From Pseudorhodoferax sp. Leaf265 (GTDB lineage: Bacteria; Pseudomonadota; Gammaproteobacteria; Burkholderiales; Burkholderiaceae_C), in NCBI RefSeq assembly GCF_001422365.1, contig NZ_LMMT01000037.1:1-64000 (forward strand): DNA of 64,000 nt, read 5' to 3'. The translations under genes and the position numbers were made by a program. The notes under the pieces are model-generated. The model worked only from the letters and a program-made list of their open reading frames with translations. It was not told the origin of the DNA and made no database searches. Positions 29,865 to 38,740 of the stretch are shown here, piece after piece. Every line of letters begins with the position of its first letter. Within the stretch, counting starts at the first letter, position 1.

Positions 29865-31454
29865 ATGCGCATGCAAGACCCCGCCACGAACGACCGCACG
29901 CTGGTCGATGGCCTGGCCCGCCAGTTGGCCACCCGGCCCCAGGCCACGGCCTACCGCTGCGGCGAGCGCCGCCTCACGTTCGCCGATGTGGAGCGCGAGA
30001 CCAACCGGCTGGCCAACGCGCTGGCCGCCACTGGCGTGGGTCGCGGCAGCCGCGTGGCGGTGCTGACCAAGCACCACATCGAGTGCCTGCTGGTCACGCT
30101 GGCGGCCTGCAAGCTGGGCGCCGTGTGCATGCCCGTGAACTGGCGCCTCACGGGGGCCGAGGCGGCCTACATCGTCAACCACGGCGAGGCCAGCTTCCTG
30201 ATGGCCGATGCCGAGTTCCTGCCCACCGTGCAGGCGGCGGAACTGCCGGGCATCACAACCCTGGTCAGCACGCTGGGCGGCAGCGGCGCCGTGCCCGGCC
30301 TGGCCGACTGGTACGCCGGCTTCGACGCGCACTGCACGCCCGTGGCCGTGGATGCGCAGGACGCGGCGCTGCAGCTGTACTCCTCGGGAACGACCGGCCT
30401 GCCCAAGGGCGTCGTGCTCTCGCATGCCGGGCTGCTGTCGACCTCGCGCGTGGTGGCGCGCGACTGGAACTTCGACGCGCGCCATGTGCTGGGCAACCCG
30501 CTGCCGGTGTTCCACGTGGCCGGCATGACCATGCTGCTGCTCACGCTCTACACGGGCGGGCAGACCGCCTCGTATCCGGACTTCGACCCCAAGGCCTACC
30601 TGGCGGCCTTCGCCGCGCACGGCATCACCCACACCTTCGTGGTGCCGGCCATGCTGCTGTTCATGCTGCAGGTGCCGGATGCGAAAGACCTGCCCAAGCC
30701 CGCCCTGCAGCTGATCGCCTACGGCGGCTCGCCGATCAGCGAGACCGTGCTGCAGCAAGCCTTCGAGGTGTTCGGCTGCGACTTCCTGCAGGTCTACGGC
30801 CTGACCGAGGTCTCGGGCCCAGCCACCTTCCTGATGCCCGAGGACCACCGCGCTGGCGATGCCGAGTTGCTGCGCGCGGCGGGCCGGCCCATCGGCGGTG
30901 CGCGGCTGCGCATCGTCGATCCGATCACGCAGCAGGACGTGGCCGGCGATGGCGCGGTGGGCGAGGTCTGGATCGAGTCCGACCGCAACCTGCTGGAGTA
31001 CTGGCGCAACCCCGAGGCCACCGAGGCCGCCTACCCCGAGGGCCGCAACGCCCGCGGCGGCTGGTTCCGCTCGGGCGACGGTGGCTACCTGAAGGATGGC
31101 TACCTCTACATCCACGACCGCATCAAGGACATGATCGTGTCGGGCGGCGAGAACATCTATCCGGCCGAGGTCGAGAACGTGCTGATGCGCCACCCGGCCG
31201 TGGCCGATGGCGCCGTGATCGGCGTGCCAGACGCGACCTGGGGCGAGGCGGTGAAGGCCTGCGTGGTGCTGCGGCCCGGCCACACGGCCGACGCGGCCGG
31301 CGTCATCGCCTTCATGCGCGAGCATCTGGCGCACTACAAGTGCCCCAAGAGCGTGGACATCGTCGAGGCGCTGCCGCGCAACCCGAGCGGAAAGATCCTG
31401 AAGCGCGTGCTGCGCGAGCCCTACTGGAAGGGCCAGCGCCGCGCCGTGGGTTGA
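29865..31454 (+). CDS. AMP-dependent acyl-CoA synthetase/ligase
   Basis: A 529-residue member of the adenylate-forming family that activates an acid to its CoA thioester. It has the P-loop-like motif LYSSGTTGLPKGVVLSH, the FLQVYGLTEVSG motif, the hinge region GDGGYLKDGYLYIHDRIKD and SGGENIYPAEVENVL. The C-terminal catalytic Lys is in NPSGKILKRVL. An AAGGAC site precedes the ATG; a second ATG two codons later is possible. It stands between the hydrolase and the ABC transporter genes, so it probably activates the substrate taken up by one of the two transporters. Confidence 0.9.
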   Translation: MRMQDPATNDRTLVDGLARQLATRPQATAYRCGERRLTFADVERETNRLANALAATGVGRGSRVAVLTKHHIECLLVTLAACKLGAVCMPVNWRLTGAEAAYIVNHGEASFLMADAEFLPTVQAAELPGITTLVSTLGGSGAVPGLADWYAGFDAHCTPVAVDAQDAALQLYSSGTTGLPKGVVLSHAGLLSTSRVVARDWNFDARHVLGNPLPVFHVAGMTMLLLTLYTGGQTASYPDFDPKAYLAAFAAHGITHTFVVPAMLLFMLQVPDAKDLPKPALQLIAYGGSPISETVLQQAFEVFGCDFLQVYGLTEVSGPATFLMPEDHRAGDAELLRAAGRPIGGARLRIVDPITQQDVAGDGAVGEVWIESDRNLLEYWRNPEATEAAYPEGRNARGGWFRSGDGGYLKDGYLYIHDRIKDMIVSGGENIYPAEVENVLMRHPAVADGAVIGVPDATWGEAVKACVVLRPGHTADAAGVIAFMREHLAHYKCPKSVDIVEALPRNPSGKILKRVLREPYWKGQRRAVG

Positions 31455-31483
31455 CTGCGCCAACACATCGAAGGAGACAAGCC

Positions 31484-32683
31484 ATGCTAAAGAAGCGCAT
31501 CCTCGCCGCCACCGCGGCCCTGGCCTGCTGGGCCGCGCCGCACGCCGTGCTGGCCCAGGCCGGCAAGCCCATCAAGATCGCGCTGATCGCCAGCAAGACC
31601 GGCCCGTCGGAGCAGTACGCGCGCGACACCGAGCGCGGCGTGCGCCTGGCGCTGGAGTACCTGACGCAGGGCTCCATGACGCTGCTGGACCGCAAGATCG
31701 AGCTGATCGTCAAGGACGACCAGATGAAGCCCGAACAGTCCAAGGCGCTGCTCACGCAGGCGCTGGCCGACGACAAGGCCGACATCGCCATCGGCACTTC
31801 CTGGTCGGGCGGCGCGCTGGCCATGGCGCCGGTGGCCGAGGAGTACGGCAAGATCCTGATGCTGGAGCCGGCGATTGCCGATTCGCTGACCGGCTCGGCC
31901 TGGAACAAGTACCTGTTCCGCGCCAGCCGCAACTCGTTCCAGGACGCGCTGGCCACGGCCGCCGCGCTCAAGGATGGCGACAACGTGGCCTTCCTCGCGC
32001 CCGACTACGTCTACGGCAAGGACGGCGTCAAGGCCTTCAAGGACGCACTGGGCGCCACCAAGCGCAAGGCCAACCTTGTGCACGAGGAGTTCATCCCGTT
32101 GGCCACCACGGACTTCACGGCGCCCATGCAGCGCATCTTCGACCGCATGAAGGACTTGAAGGGCAACAAGTACCTGGTGGTGATCTGGGGCGCGCCGAAC
32201 CCGATCCGCAAGATCTCCGAGCTGAACCCGGGCCGCTACGGCATCGAGTTCCTGTCCATCGGCGGCGCCAACCTGGAGAACGCCAAACCCTGGAAGGGGC
32301 TGGACATTGGCGGGGGCACCTTCTACTACTACGACTTCCCCAAGAACCCCATGAACGACTGGCTCGTGGCCGAGCACAGGAAGCGCTACAACGTGCCGCC
32401 CGACCTGTTCACCGCGGGGGGATTCACGGCTGCGGCGGCCGTGGTGGCGGGCATCCGCAAGGCCGGCAGCGTGGACACGCCCAAGCTCATCGCCGCGATG
32501 GAGGGCATGGAGTTCGACACGCCCAAGGGCAAGATGACGTTCCGCAAGGAAGACCACCAGGCCATGCAGGTGCAGTACCAGTTCCGCATGAAGAAGGACG
32601 GCAGGAGCGAGTGGGACCTCTTCGAGCTGGTGCGCGAGATTGCGGCGAGCGAGATGCCGGTGCCGATCACCGTCAAGCCGTAA
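31484..32683 (+). CDS. branched-chain amino acid-type ABC transporter substrate-binding protein (LivK-like)
   Basis: A 399-residue periplasmic receptor of the type I Leu/Ile/Val family. A Sec signal peptide (KKRILAATAALACWAAPHAVLAQA) is followed by IKIALIASKTGPSEQYARDTERGV, the ligand region GTSWSGGALAMAPVAEEYGK and FLAPDYVYGKDGVKAFKDAL. An AAGGAGA site precedes the ATG. In Burkholderiales, such proteins in catabolic clusters often bind aromatic or carboxylic compounds rather than amino acids (family knowledge). It is the first of five transporter genes. Confidence 0.9.
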   Translation: MLKKRILAATAALACWAAPHAVLAQAGKPIKIALIASKTGPSEQYARDTERGVRLALEYLTQGSMTLLDRKIELIVKDDQMKPEQSKALLTQALADDKADIAIGTSWSGGALAMAPVAEEYGKILMLEPAIADSLTGSAWNKYLFRASRNSFQDALATAAALKDGDNVAFLAPDYVYGKDGVKAFKDALGATKRKANLVHEEFIPLATTDFTAPMQRIFDRMKDLKGNKYLVVIWGAPNPIRKISELNPGRYGIEFLSIGGANLENAKPWKGLDIGGGTFYYYDFPKNPMNDWLVAEHRKRYNVPPDLFTAGGFTAAAAVVAGIRKAGSVDTPKLIAAMEGMEFDTPKGKMTFRKEDHQAMQVQYQFRMKKDGRSEWDLFELVREIAASEMPVPITVKP

Positions 32684-32687
32684 CGGC

Positions 32688-33473
32688 ATGGCGAGCACTT
32701 GCGCGCTGGCCAGCCGGGACTTGAGCATCCGCTTCGGCGGCCACGCGGCCGTGGACGACGTGAGCGCGTCCTTCGAAGCCGGCACCTTGACGGCCATCGT
32801 CGGCCCCAACGGTGCCGGCAAGACCACCTACTTCAACCTGCTGTCGGGCCAGCTCCAGGCCAGCGCCGGCCAGGTGCTCTACAAGGGCGAGGACATCACG
32901 CGCCTGAGTGCCGCGCAGCGCACCACGCGCGGCATCGGCCGTGCGTTCCAGCTGACCAATTTGTTCCCGCGCCTGTCGGTGGGCGAGAACGTGCGCCTGG
33001 CGGTGCAGAGCCGCCACCGCGCCGGCTTCAACATGCTGGCCATGTGGCGCCAGCGCGCCGACCTCATCGACGAGGCCGACGCCTGCCTGGAAGAAGTGGG
33101 CCTGGCCGCGCGCCGCGACGACCAGGCCGCCAAGCTGCCGCACGGCGACAAGCGCAAGCTGGAGGTGGCCATGCTGATGGCGCTGCGGCCCGAGGTCGTG
33201 ATGTTCGACGAGCCCACGGCCGGCATGAGCGTGGACGAGGTGCCGGTGATCCTGGAGCTGATCCGGCGCCTGAAGGCGCGCGGCGACAAGACCATCCTGC
33301 TCGTGGAGCACAAGATGGACGTGATCCATTCGCTGGCCGACCGCATCGTGGTGCTGCACAACGGCCGGCTCGTGGCCGACGGCCTGCCGGCCGAGGTCAT
33401 GGCCTCGCCCATCGTGCAGGAGGCCTACCTGGGCGTGCGCCGCAAGGCGAAAGAGGTGACCCATGCCGCATGA
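32688..33473 (+). CDS. ABC transporter ATP-binding protein (LivG-like)
   Basis: A 261-residue ATPase. Walker A is VGPNGAGKTTYFNLLSG. The signature position reads LPHGDKRKLEVAML, a variant of the usual LSxGxQRxLE. Walker B is PEVVMFDEPTAGMS and the switch His is in ILLVEHKMDV. The ATG at 32688 lies four bases after the receptor stop. A longer in-frame start only overlaps the receptor gene. It pairs with the LivF-like ATPase, which it overlaps by 11 bases. Confidence 0.92.
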   Translation: MASTCALASRDLSIRFGGHAAVDDVSASFEAGTLTAIVGPNGAGKTTYFNLLSGQLQASAGQVLYKGEDITRLSAAQRTTRGIGRAFQLTNLFPRLSVGENVRLAVQSRHRAGFNMLAMWRQRADLIDEADACLEEVGLAARRDDQAAKLPHGDKRKLEVAMLMALRPEVVMFDEPTAGMSVDEVPVILELIRRLKARGDKTILLVEHKMDVIHSLADRIVVLHNGRLVADGLPAEVMASPIVQEAYLGVRRKAKEVTHAA

Positions 33474-34191
33474 CGTTCTGCTGCAGCTCGAAGGCGTGCA
33501 CACCCACATCGGCGAGTACCACATCCTGCAGGGCGTGGACCTCGCCGTGCCGCGCGGCGCGCTCACGGTGCTGTTGGGCCGCAACGGCGCGGGCAAGAGC
33601 ACCACCTTGCGCACCATCATGGGCCTGTGGCAGGCCAGCCGCGGACGCACCACCTTCGCGGGCCGCGACATCACGGCGACCAGCACACCCGACATCGCGC
33701 GCGCCGGCATCGCCTTCGTGCCCGAGGACATGGGCATCTTCGCCGGCCTCACGGTGCAGGAGAACCTGCGCCTGGCGGCCATCGCCGGGCGCTTCGACGA
33801 AGCCCGGCTGGACTGGATCTTCGGCCTGTTCCCCGCGCTCAAGCGCTTTTGGCTGCGGCCCGGCGGCCTGCTCTCGGGCGGGCAGAAGCAGATGCTGGCC
33901 ATCGCGCGTGCCATCGTCGAGCCGCGCCAGCTGCTGCTGATCGACGAGCCGACCAAGGGCCTGGCCCCGGCCATCATGGACAACCTGGCCCAGGCCTTCG
34001 AGGACCTCAAGGCGCGCGACACCACCATCCTGCTGGTGGAGCAGAACTTCCATTTCGTGCGCGGCCTGGGCGACCACGTGGCCGTGATGGACGACGGCCG
34101 CATCGTGCACACGGGCGCCATGGCCGCGCTGTCCGCCAACGAAGCCTTGCAGTCCCGATTGCTCGGCCTGCACGCCGGAGCCATCCACTGA
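33463..34191 (+). CDS. ABC transporter ATP-binding protein (LivF-like)
   Basis: A 242-residue ATPase. Walker A is LLGRNGAGKSTTLRTIMG, the signature is LSGGQKQMLAIARAIV, Walker B is LLLIDEPTKGLAP, and the switch His is replaced by Gln in ILLVEQNFHFV, as usual for LivF. The stop overlaps an ATG at 34191 that may start the next gene. Confidence 0.93.
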   Translation: MPHDVLLQLEGVHTHIGEYHILQGVDLAVPRGALTVLLGRNGAGKSTTLRTIMGLWQASRGRTTFAGRDITATSTPDIARAGIAFVPEDMGIFAGLTVQENLRLAAIAGRFDEARLDWIFGLFPALKRFWLRPGGLLSGGQKQMLAIARAIVEPRQLLLIDEPTKGLAPAIMDNLAQAFEDLKARDTTILLVEQNFHFVRGLGDHVAVMDDGRIVHTGAMAALSANEALQSRLLGLHAGAIH

Positions 34192-34223
34192 TGCGCGCCG
34201 CCACCCCATCGCCTGGAGAGAGC

Positions 34224-35252
34224 ATGGCCGTTGCCGAACCGCCGCCGACGATCGCCGCGCCCGAGCCCCTGCCGGGCCGCCAGCGCGACTGGCTGCCCGC
34301 TGCCATGATCGCCGGCGGGATCGCGCTGGCGCTGCCCCTGGTCGGCAGCGTGCCGACCTGGATCACGCTGACCGTGGCCGCGCTGGCCATGGGCATGATG
34401 CTGTTCATCATGGCCAGCGGGCTCACGCTGGTGTTCGGCCTCATGGACGTGATGAACCTGGGCCACGCGGCCTTCGTCGCCGTGGGCGCCTACACGGCCA
34501 CGCTGCTGGTGGTGCCGCTCAAGGGGCTGCTGGCCTCGCCCTCGGTCGGCGCCAGCCTGCTGGCCATCGCCGCCGTGATCGTGGCGGCCATGGTGGTCAC
34601 TGCTGCGCTGGGCTGGGTCTACGAGCGGCTGTTCGTCAAGCCCGCCTATGGCGACCACTTGAAGCAGATCCTCGTGACCATCGGCTCCATGATCATCATC
34701 GAGCAGTTGGTGCTGGTGCTGTTCGGCGTGAACCAGATGCTGCTGCCGCTGCCCGAGGCCGTGCGTGGCTCCATCGTCATCGGCGATGTGGGCGTGGAGC
34801 GCTACCGGCTCGTGGCCGTGGGCGTGGGCGCGGTGGTCTTCGTCGGCCTCACGCTGCTGCTGGGCCGCACGCGCATCGGCCTGTTGATCCGTGCCGGCGT
34901 GGAGAACCGCGCCATGGTCGAGGCCCTGGGCTACCGCGTGCGCGGCATCTTCGTCGGCGTGTTCGTGGCCGGCTCGGCGCTGGCCGGCCTGGGCGGCGTG
35001 ATGTGGGCCTTCTACCGCGAGCAGTTCACGGTGGCCATCGGCGCCGAGGTGTTGGTGCAGATGCTCATCATCGTGGTGATCGGTGGGCTGGGCTCGGTCA
35101 CGGGCTGCTTCGCGGGCGCCATGCTGGTCGCGCTGGCCACCAACTACGTGAGCTTCCTGCTGCCGGATCTGGCGCTGGTGTCCAGCATCCTCGTGATGAC
35201 CGTGGTGTTGCTCTGGCGACCTCAGGGCCTGTACCCCGTGAACCAACACTGA
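34224..35252 (+). CDS. branched-chain amino acid-type ABC transporter permease (LivH-like)
   Basis: A 342-residue inner-membrane permease. The N-terminus is Pro-rich and is followed by about eight hydrophobic helices. The family motif GLMDVMNLGHAAFVAVGAY lies near residue 70, and the coupling loop with EALGYRVRGIFVGVFVAG near 230. I chose the ATG at 34224 because GGAGAG lies just before it. An ATG at 34191, overlapping the LivF stop, is a credible alternative. Confidence 0.9.
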   Translation: MAVAEPPPTIAAPEPLPGRQRDWLPAAMIAGGIALALPLVGSVPTWITLTVAALAMGMMLFIMASGLTLVFGLMDVMNLGHAAFVAVGAYTATLLVVPLKGLLASPSVGASLLAIAAVIVAAMVVTAALGWVYERLFVKPAYGDHLKQILVTIGSMIIIEQLVLVLFGVNQMLLPLPEAVRGSIVIGDVGVERYRLVAVGVGAVVFVGLTLLLGRTRIGLLIRAGVENRAMVEALGYRVRGIFVGVFVAGSALAGLGGVMWAFYREQFTVAIGAEVLVQMLIIVVIGGLGSVTGCFAGAMLVALATNYVSFLLPDLALVSSILVMTVVLLWRPQGLYPVNQH

Positions 35253-35254
35253 CC

Positions 35255-36325
35255 ATGCTCACACACCTGTTGTCCGGTGACTTCCCGCGCAGCCGCCTGC
35301 TCTCGGGCGTGCTGTTGTTGATCCTGCTGTACCTGGCGACCGCGCCCTTCCTGTTCCCGGGCGCACGCGCGCTCAACGTGGCGGCCACGGTCTGCGTGTT
35401 CGTGGTGCTGGTTGCGTCCTTCGACCTGCTGCTGGGCTACTGCGGCGTGGTCTCGTTCGCGCACGCCATGTTCTACGGCATCGGGGCCTACGGCGTGGCC
35501 ATCGCCATGCACAAGCTGGGGCCGAACTGGGGCGCGATGGCGCTGGGCGCGCTGGCCGGCATCGCGCTGGCCGTGCTGCTGTCCTTGCTGATCGCGCTGA
35601 TCTCGCTGCGCGTGCGCGCGATCTTCTACACCATGATGACGCTGGCCTTCGGCGCCGCCTTCGGTGCGCTGGTGCTGCGCCTGTCGGACCTCACGGGCGG
35701 CGACGATGGCCGCAGCTTCCGCCTGCCCGAGGTGCTGATGCCAGTCTTCCGCCCGTTCGAGGAGGACGTGTTCGGCGTCACGGTCAACGGCAAGGTCTTC
35801 GTCTACTACCTCGTGTTCGTGGTGTCGCTGGCGCTGTTCCTGTTCATGCTGCGCGTGGTCAATTCGCGCTTCGGCCGCGTGCTGGAGGCCATCCGCGAGA
35901 ACGACTTCCGCGCCGAGGCCATCGGCTACCGCACGCTGCACTACCGCATCGCGGCCAACTGCCTGGCCGCCGCCATGGCGGCCTGCGCCGGCGTGCTGAT
36001 GGCGCTGTGGCTGCGCTACGTGGGGCCACAGACCACGGTGGGCTTCAACGTCATGCTCAACATCCTGCTCATGGCTGTGATCGGTGGCCTGGGCACGGTC
36101 TACGGCGCGGTGGTCGGCGTCACGCTCTACGTGCTGGCCGAGAACTACCTGCAGAGCCTTCTGGGCGGCGTGAGCGGCGGTTTCAAGGGCCTGCCGCTGC
36201 TGCCCGAACTGTTCCACCCGGACCGCTGGATGCTGTGGCTGGGGCTGGTGTTCGTGCTCTCGGTGTACTTCTTCCCGAGCGGCATCGTGGGCCGGCTGCG
36301 CAGCCTGCGCGCGCGCCCCGTATAG
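35255..36325 (+). CDS. branched-chain amino acid-type ABC transporter permease (LivM-like)
   Basis: A 356-residue permease with about nine hydrophobic segments. The LivM motif is DLLLGYCGVVSFAHAMFYGIGAY and the coupling region is ENDFRAEAIGYRTLHYRI. The end is VYFFPSGIVGRLRSLRAR, typical of LivM. Its ATG is three bases after the LivH-like stop. It is the last gene of the transporter set. The stretch after it changes character and contains a transposase relic. Confidence 0.92.
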   Translation: MLTHLLSGDFPRSRLLSGVLLLILLYLATAPFLFPGARALNVAATVCVFVVLVASFDLLLGYCGVVSFAHAMFYGIGAYGVAIAMHKLGPNWGAMALGALAGIALAVLLSLLIALISLRVRAIFYTMMTLAFGAAFGALVLRLSDLTGGDDGRSFRLPEVLMPVFRPFEEDVFGVTVNGKVFVYYLVFVVSLALFLFMLRVVNSRFGRVLEAIRENDFRAEAIGYRTLHYRIAANCLAAAMAACAGVLMALWLRYVGPQTTVGFNVMLNILLMAVIGGLGTVYGAVVGVTLYVLAENYLQSLLGGVSGGFKGLPLLPELFHPDRWMLWLGLVFVLSVYFFPSGIVGRLRSLRARPV

Positions 36326-36382
36326 CTGCGCATGTTGGATGCCAGACCAGGGCTGGCTTCAAGACCGAAGCGCGACACGTGC

Positions 36383-36475
36383 TCACTGAGCGAGAACCGG
36401 GGCCTGCTGGGCCGTGGCCAGCAACTGCAAGAACACCGCCGGCGGCGTGTTGAAGCCATGGGTCGCGCGAGGCCT
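36383..36475 (-). pseudogene. C-terminal remnant of an IS30-like transposase
   Basis: On the minus strand, 36475-36383 reads RPRATHGFNTPPAVFLQLLA and continues to QQAPVLAQ and a stop. This resembles the C-terminus of IS30-family transposases (pattern RPRKTLGFxTP). A further LNG just upstream is one base out of frame. No other part of the element is recognisable. It marks the border between the LivM-like gene and the lower-GC catabolic genes. Confidence 0.4.
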
Positions 36476-36533
36476 TGCCGTTCAAGCTGGCACAGTTCGA
36501 ACCCGGAGCGATTCAAGGGCTCGGCCGCAACGA

Positions 36534-37094
36534 CTATCTGAGCTTTGGGCCCGGAGATGCCGGCGCCGGAGTGTGTGCCGCGTTCATCACCATGGCGAGC
36601 ATGGCGTAGTAGCCATTGACGCCAATCAAGTCGATGGTTCCCTGCTCGCCGAGCATCTGGATCGACTGTTCCCACACGGCCTCGCTCACCGTTTTGGTGG
36701 CGTGCAGCTCTTGGCAGAAGCGGAACACCAAGGCCTCGTCCGGCGGAAGGCCCACAGGCTCGCGGCCATCCAGAATGGCATCCATCGTCGAGGGAGCGAT
36801 TCCTTGCTCCAGCGCGATCGGCGCATGGATTGCCCACTCGGCGCTCTGGTTCCAGAACCGGGCAGTCAGCAAGATGGCAAGCTCCGAAAGACGCAATCCG
36901 ATGCTGCTGCGGTAGCGCAGGTACTCTCCCATGCGCTGGCAATGCCCCATCAGCTCCGGGCTGCGTATCAAGGGGATGAACGGGGTGATCAGCTTTCCCC
37001 TGGGGCCGTTGATGATTTCCTGTGCTTCAGCACGCTGGGCTGGGGTCCATGCGTCTGGATGGATGGGAGGGAGGCGGTCGGCGTCAGAAGACAT
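36534..37094 (-). CDS. carboxymuconolactone decarboxylase family protein, non-Cys type
   Basis: A 186-residue all-helical protein of the CMD/AhpD-like superfamily. The diagnostic stretch is LAILLTARFWNQSAEWAIHAP. The usual redox CxxC is missing: the position holds SAEW, followed by His. Similar Cys-less members are found in aromatic-degradation clusters and may decarboxylate or isomerise ring-fission products (family knowledge, uncertain). It is the last gene of the minus-strand run 40204-36534 and starts 36 bases after the upstream hydrolase stop. Confidence 0.8.
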   Translation of the reverse strand: MSSDADRLPPIHPDAWTPAQRAEAQEIINGPRGKLITPFIPLIRSPELMGHCQRMGEYLRYRSSIGLRLSELAILLTARFWNQSAEWAIHAPIALEQGIAPSTMDAILDGREPVGLPPDEALVFRFCQELHATKTVSEAVWEQSIQMLGEQGTIDLIGVNGYYAMLAMVMNAAHTPAPASPGPKLR

Positions 37095-37130
37095 GGTGAG
37101 ATGCTGGTGGTCAGGAAATCGACGTTCCGT

Positions 37131-37916
37131 TCAGTCGCGCAGGAACGCACAAAGCGCCTCTGTGAAACGCATGGCCTGCTCGACGTTGCCGATGTGCGCG
37201 GCATCTGCGAGGGCCAGGAACTCGGCCTGAGGCAGCCGATTCGCCATGTCCTCACTGACCTCCAGCGGCACGGCCATGTCGCGCCCCCCGCCGATGACGA
37301 GCGTGGGCATGCGCAGTGCTCCAAGCTGGCCGTGGTGGTCCAGACCGCAGATTGCGAGCGCGGCGGCGACGTATCCATCCACAGGTGTGTCGGCGACCAT
37401 CTGACCGACCCAGGCCGTGGCTCCGTGGGCCTGTGCAAGAAACTCCGGCGTGAACCAGCGTGCGAGCGTTGGCGATGCTTGTGCCGCCATGCCTTCGAGC
37501 CTTGCAGCGGCGATGCGCTGGCGCCACAGTTGCGCAACGGCTGGGTTGGTATGCGCGCCGCAATGGGCAAGCACCAGCCGCTGGACCCGTTCGGGCGCGG
37601 CAAGCGCCAGTGACTGGGCAACCATGCCGCCGAAAGACAGTCCCGCCACGGCGAACGTGCCCAGTTCCAAGGGCGCGATCGCGTCGAGCACGGCCTGCGC
37701 ATAGTCGGCCAACGCCGGTTCGCCAGGGAGCATGCCCGAGTCGCCATGGCCCGGCAGGTCCGGCACGATGACCAGTCTGCGACGTGCCAGCACCGGAATC
37801 TGCAGACTCCAGATGTCCCCCACCGTGGCGATCGGGTGCAGCAGCAGGACGGGCATGTCCCCGTGCGATCCGAACGTGCGGACGCGTAAGCGCTTCGCAT
37901 CTTCAGGGACCGTCAT
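37131..37916 (-). CDS. alpha/beta hydrolase, 3-oxoadipate enol-lactonase-like
   Basis: A 261-residue cytoplasmic hydrolase. The oxyanion segment is LLLHPIATVGDIW, the nucleophile Ser lies in VAGLSFGGMVAQ, the acid Asp in IGGGRDMAVP and the base His in ALADAAHIGNVEQ. Size and motifs fit PcaD-like enol-lactonases or meta-cleavage C-C hydrolases. The first four bases overlap the stop of the LigB-like gene, so translation is probably coupled. It likely acts on a ring-fission product. Confidence 0.82.
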   Translation of the reverse strand: MTVPEDAKRLRVRTFGSHGDMPVLLLHPIATVGDIWSLQIPVLARRRLVIVPDLPGHGDSGMLPGEPALADYAQAVLDAIAPLELGTFAVAGLSFGGMVAQSLALAAPERVQRLVLAHCGAHTNPAVAQLWRQRIAAARLEGMAAQASPTLARWFTPEFLAQAHGATAWVGQMVADTPVDGYVAAALAICGLDHHGQLGALRMPTLVIGGGRDMAVPLEVSEDMANRLPQAEFLALADAAHIGNVEQAMRFTEALCAFLRD

Positions 37917-38740
37917 CGCTGTGTGCTCCAGGAACCCAGCGCGATGCCGGTGTACCAGCTGGGGACCGCCTCGTAGAACCGGTTGTGGAACCCGCGGCCG
38001 CCTGCCGCACCGTGCGCGACAAGCCAGTTGCGGATCTCCTCTGCGCCATTGCCTGCCTCGTTCACGTGGTCGGTCGCGAAGCGCGCGAGAGGCTCCTCTT
38101 GGCCGCGTTCCAGCAGGCTGAGGAACTCGCGGTCGAACGGTTCATTGACCATGCCCATGCGCGGCGTCGCCACGTCGTGGCTGACGCCGCCCGTGGCCAG
38201 AACCGCAATGCGTTCGTCCCCAGGATAGGAGTCGATGGCGGCGCGCAACATCCGCCCCCACTTCAGACACCTGCGCATGGTGGGCAACGGGGGTTGCACG
38301 CAGTTGATCAACAGCGGCACGATCTTCAGTTGCTCACCCAAGCCAGCCAGCATCAAGGGAGTCAAGACACCGTGGTCGAGTGTCAGATGCATCGAGAACG
38401 AGGGGTCGAAGTCTGCGTTCAATGCCTCGCCAAGCAGATGGGCGCCAAACCCGGCATCCCCGGCAAGCTCGACTGCGGGCGCCTTCAGCCAATGCTCGGC
38501 CGGAGCCGGATAGCGGTTTCCTGCGCCGATGCAGAAGGCCGGAAAGTTGTCGAGGAAGAAGTTGTGCAGATGGTCGTCCGAGACCAGCACCAGGATGTCT
38601 GGGCGGCTGACCGCGATGGCAGCACCCAGCTCCTTGAATGCTGTATAGACCCGTTCGCGCACCGCGTCGCCGACGGCGTTCGGGAAATTGAGCATGACCG
38701 GCGTGTGGCTCGCCGCGAAGGACCCGACGAACTCAGCCAT
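37913..38740 (-). CDS. class III extradiol dioxygenase catalytic subunit (LigB-like)
   Basis: A 275-residue non-haem iron dioxygenase subunit that opens catechol-type rings by meta-cleavage. Active-site features are SFAASHTPVM (iron His), SDDHLHNFFLDNFP (second His region), HLTLDHGVLTPLML, and TGGVSHDVATPRMG. The longer upstream frame was rejected; the ATG at 38740 starts the fold and overlaps the small subunit stop by eight bases. Together with the LigA-like gene it forms a protocatechuate 4,5-dioxygenase or gallate/2,3-diol-type enzyme. The exact diol is not readable. Confidence 0.85.
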   Translation of the reverse strand: MAEFVGSFAASHTPVMLNFPNAVGDAVRERVYTAFKELGAAIAVSRPDILVLVSDDHLHNFFLDNFPAFCIGAGNRYPAPAEHWLKAPAVELAGDAGFGAHLLGEALNADFDPSFSMHLTLDHGVLTPLMLAGLGEQLKIVPLLINCVQPPLPTMRRCLKWGRMLRAAIDSYPGDERIAVLATGGVSHDVATPRMGMVNEPFDREFLSLLERGQEEPLARFATDHVNEAGNGAEEIRNWLVAHGAAGGRGFHNRFYEAVPSWYTGIALGSWSTQR

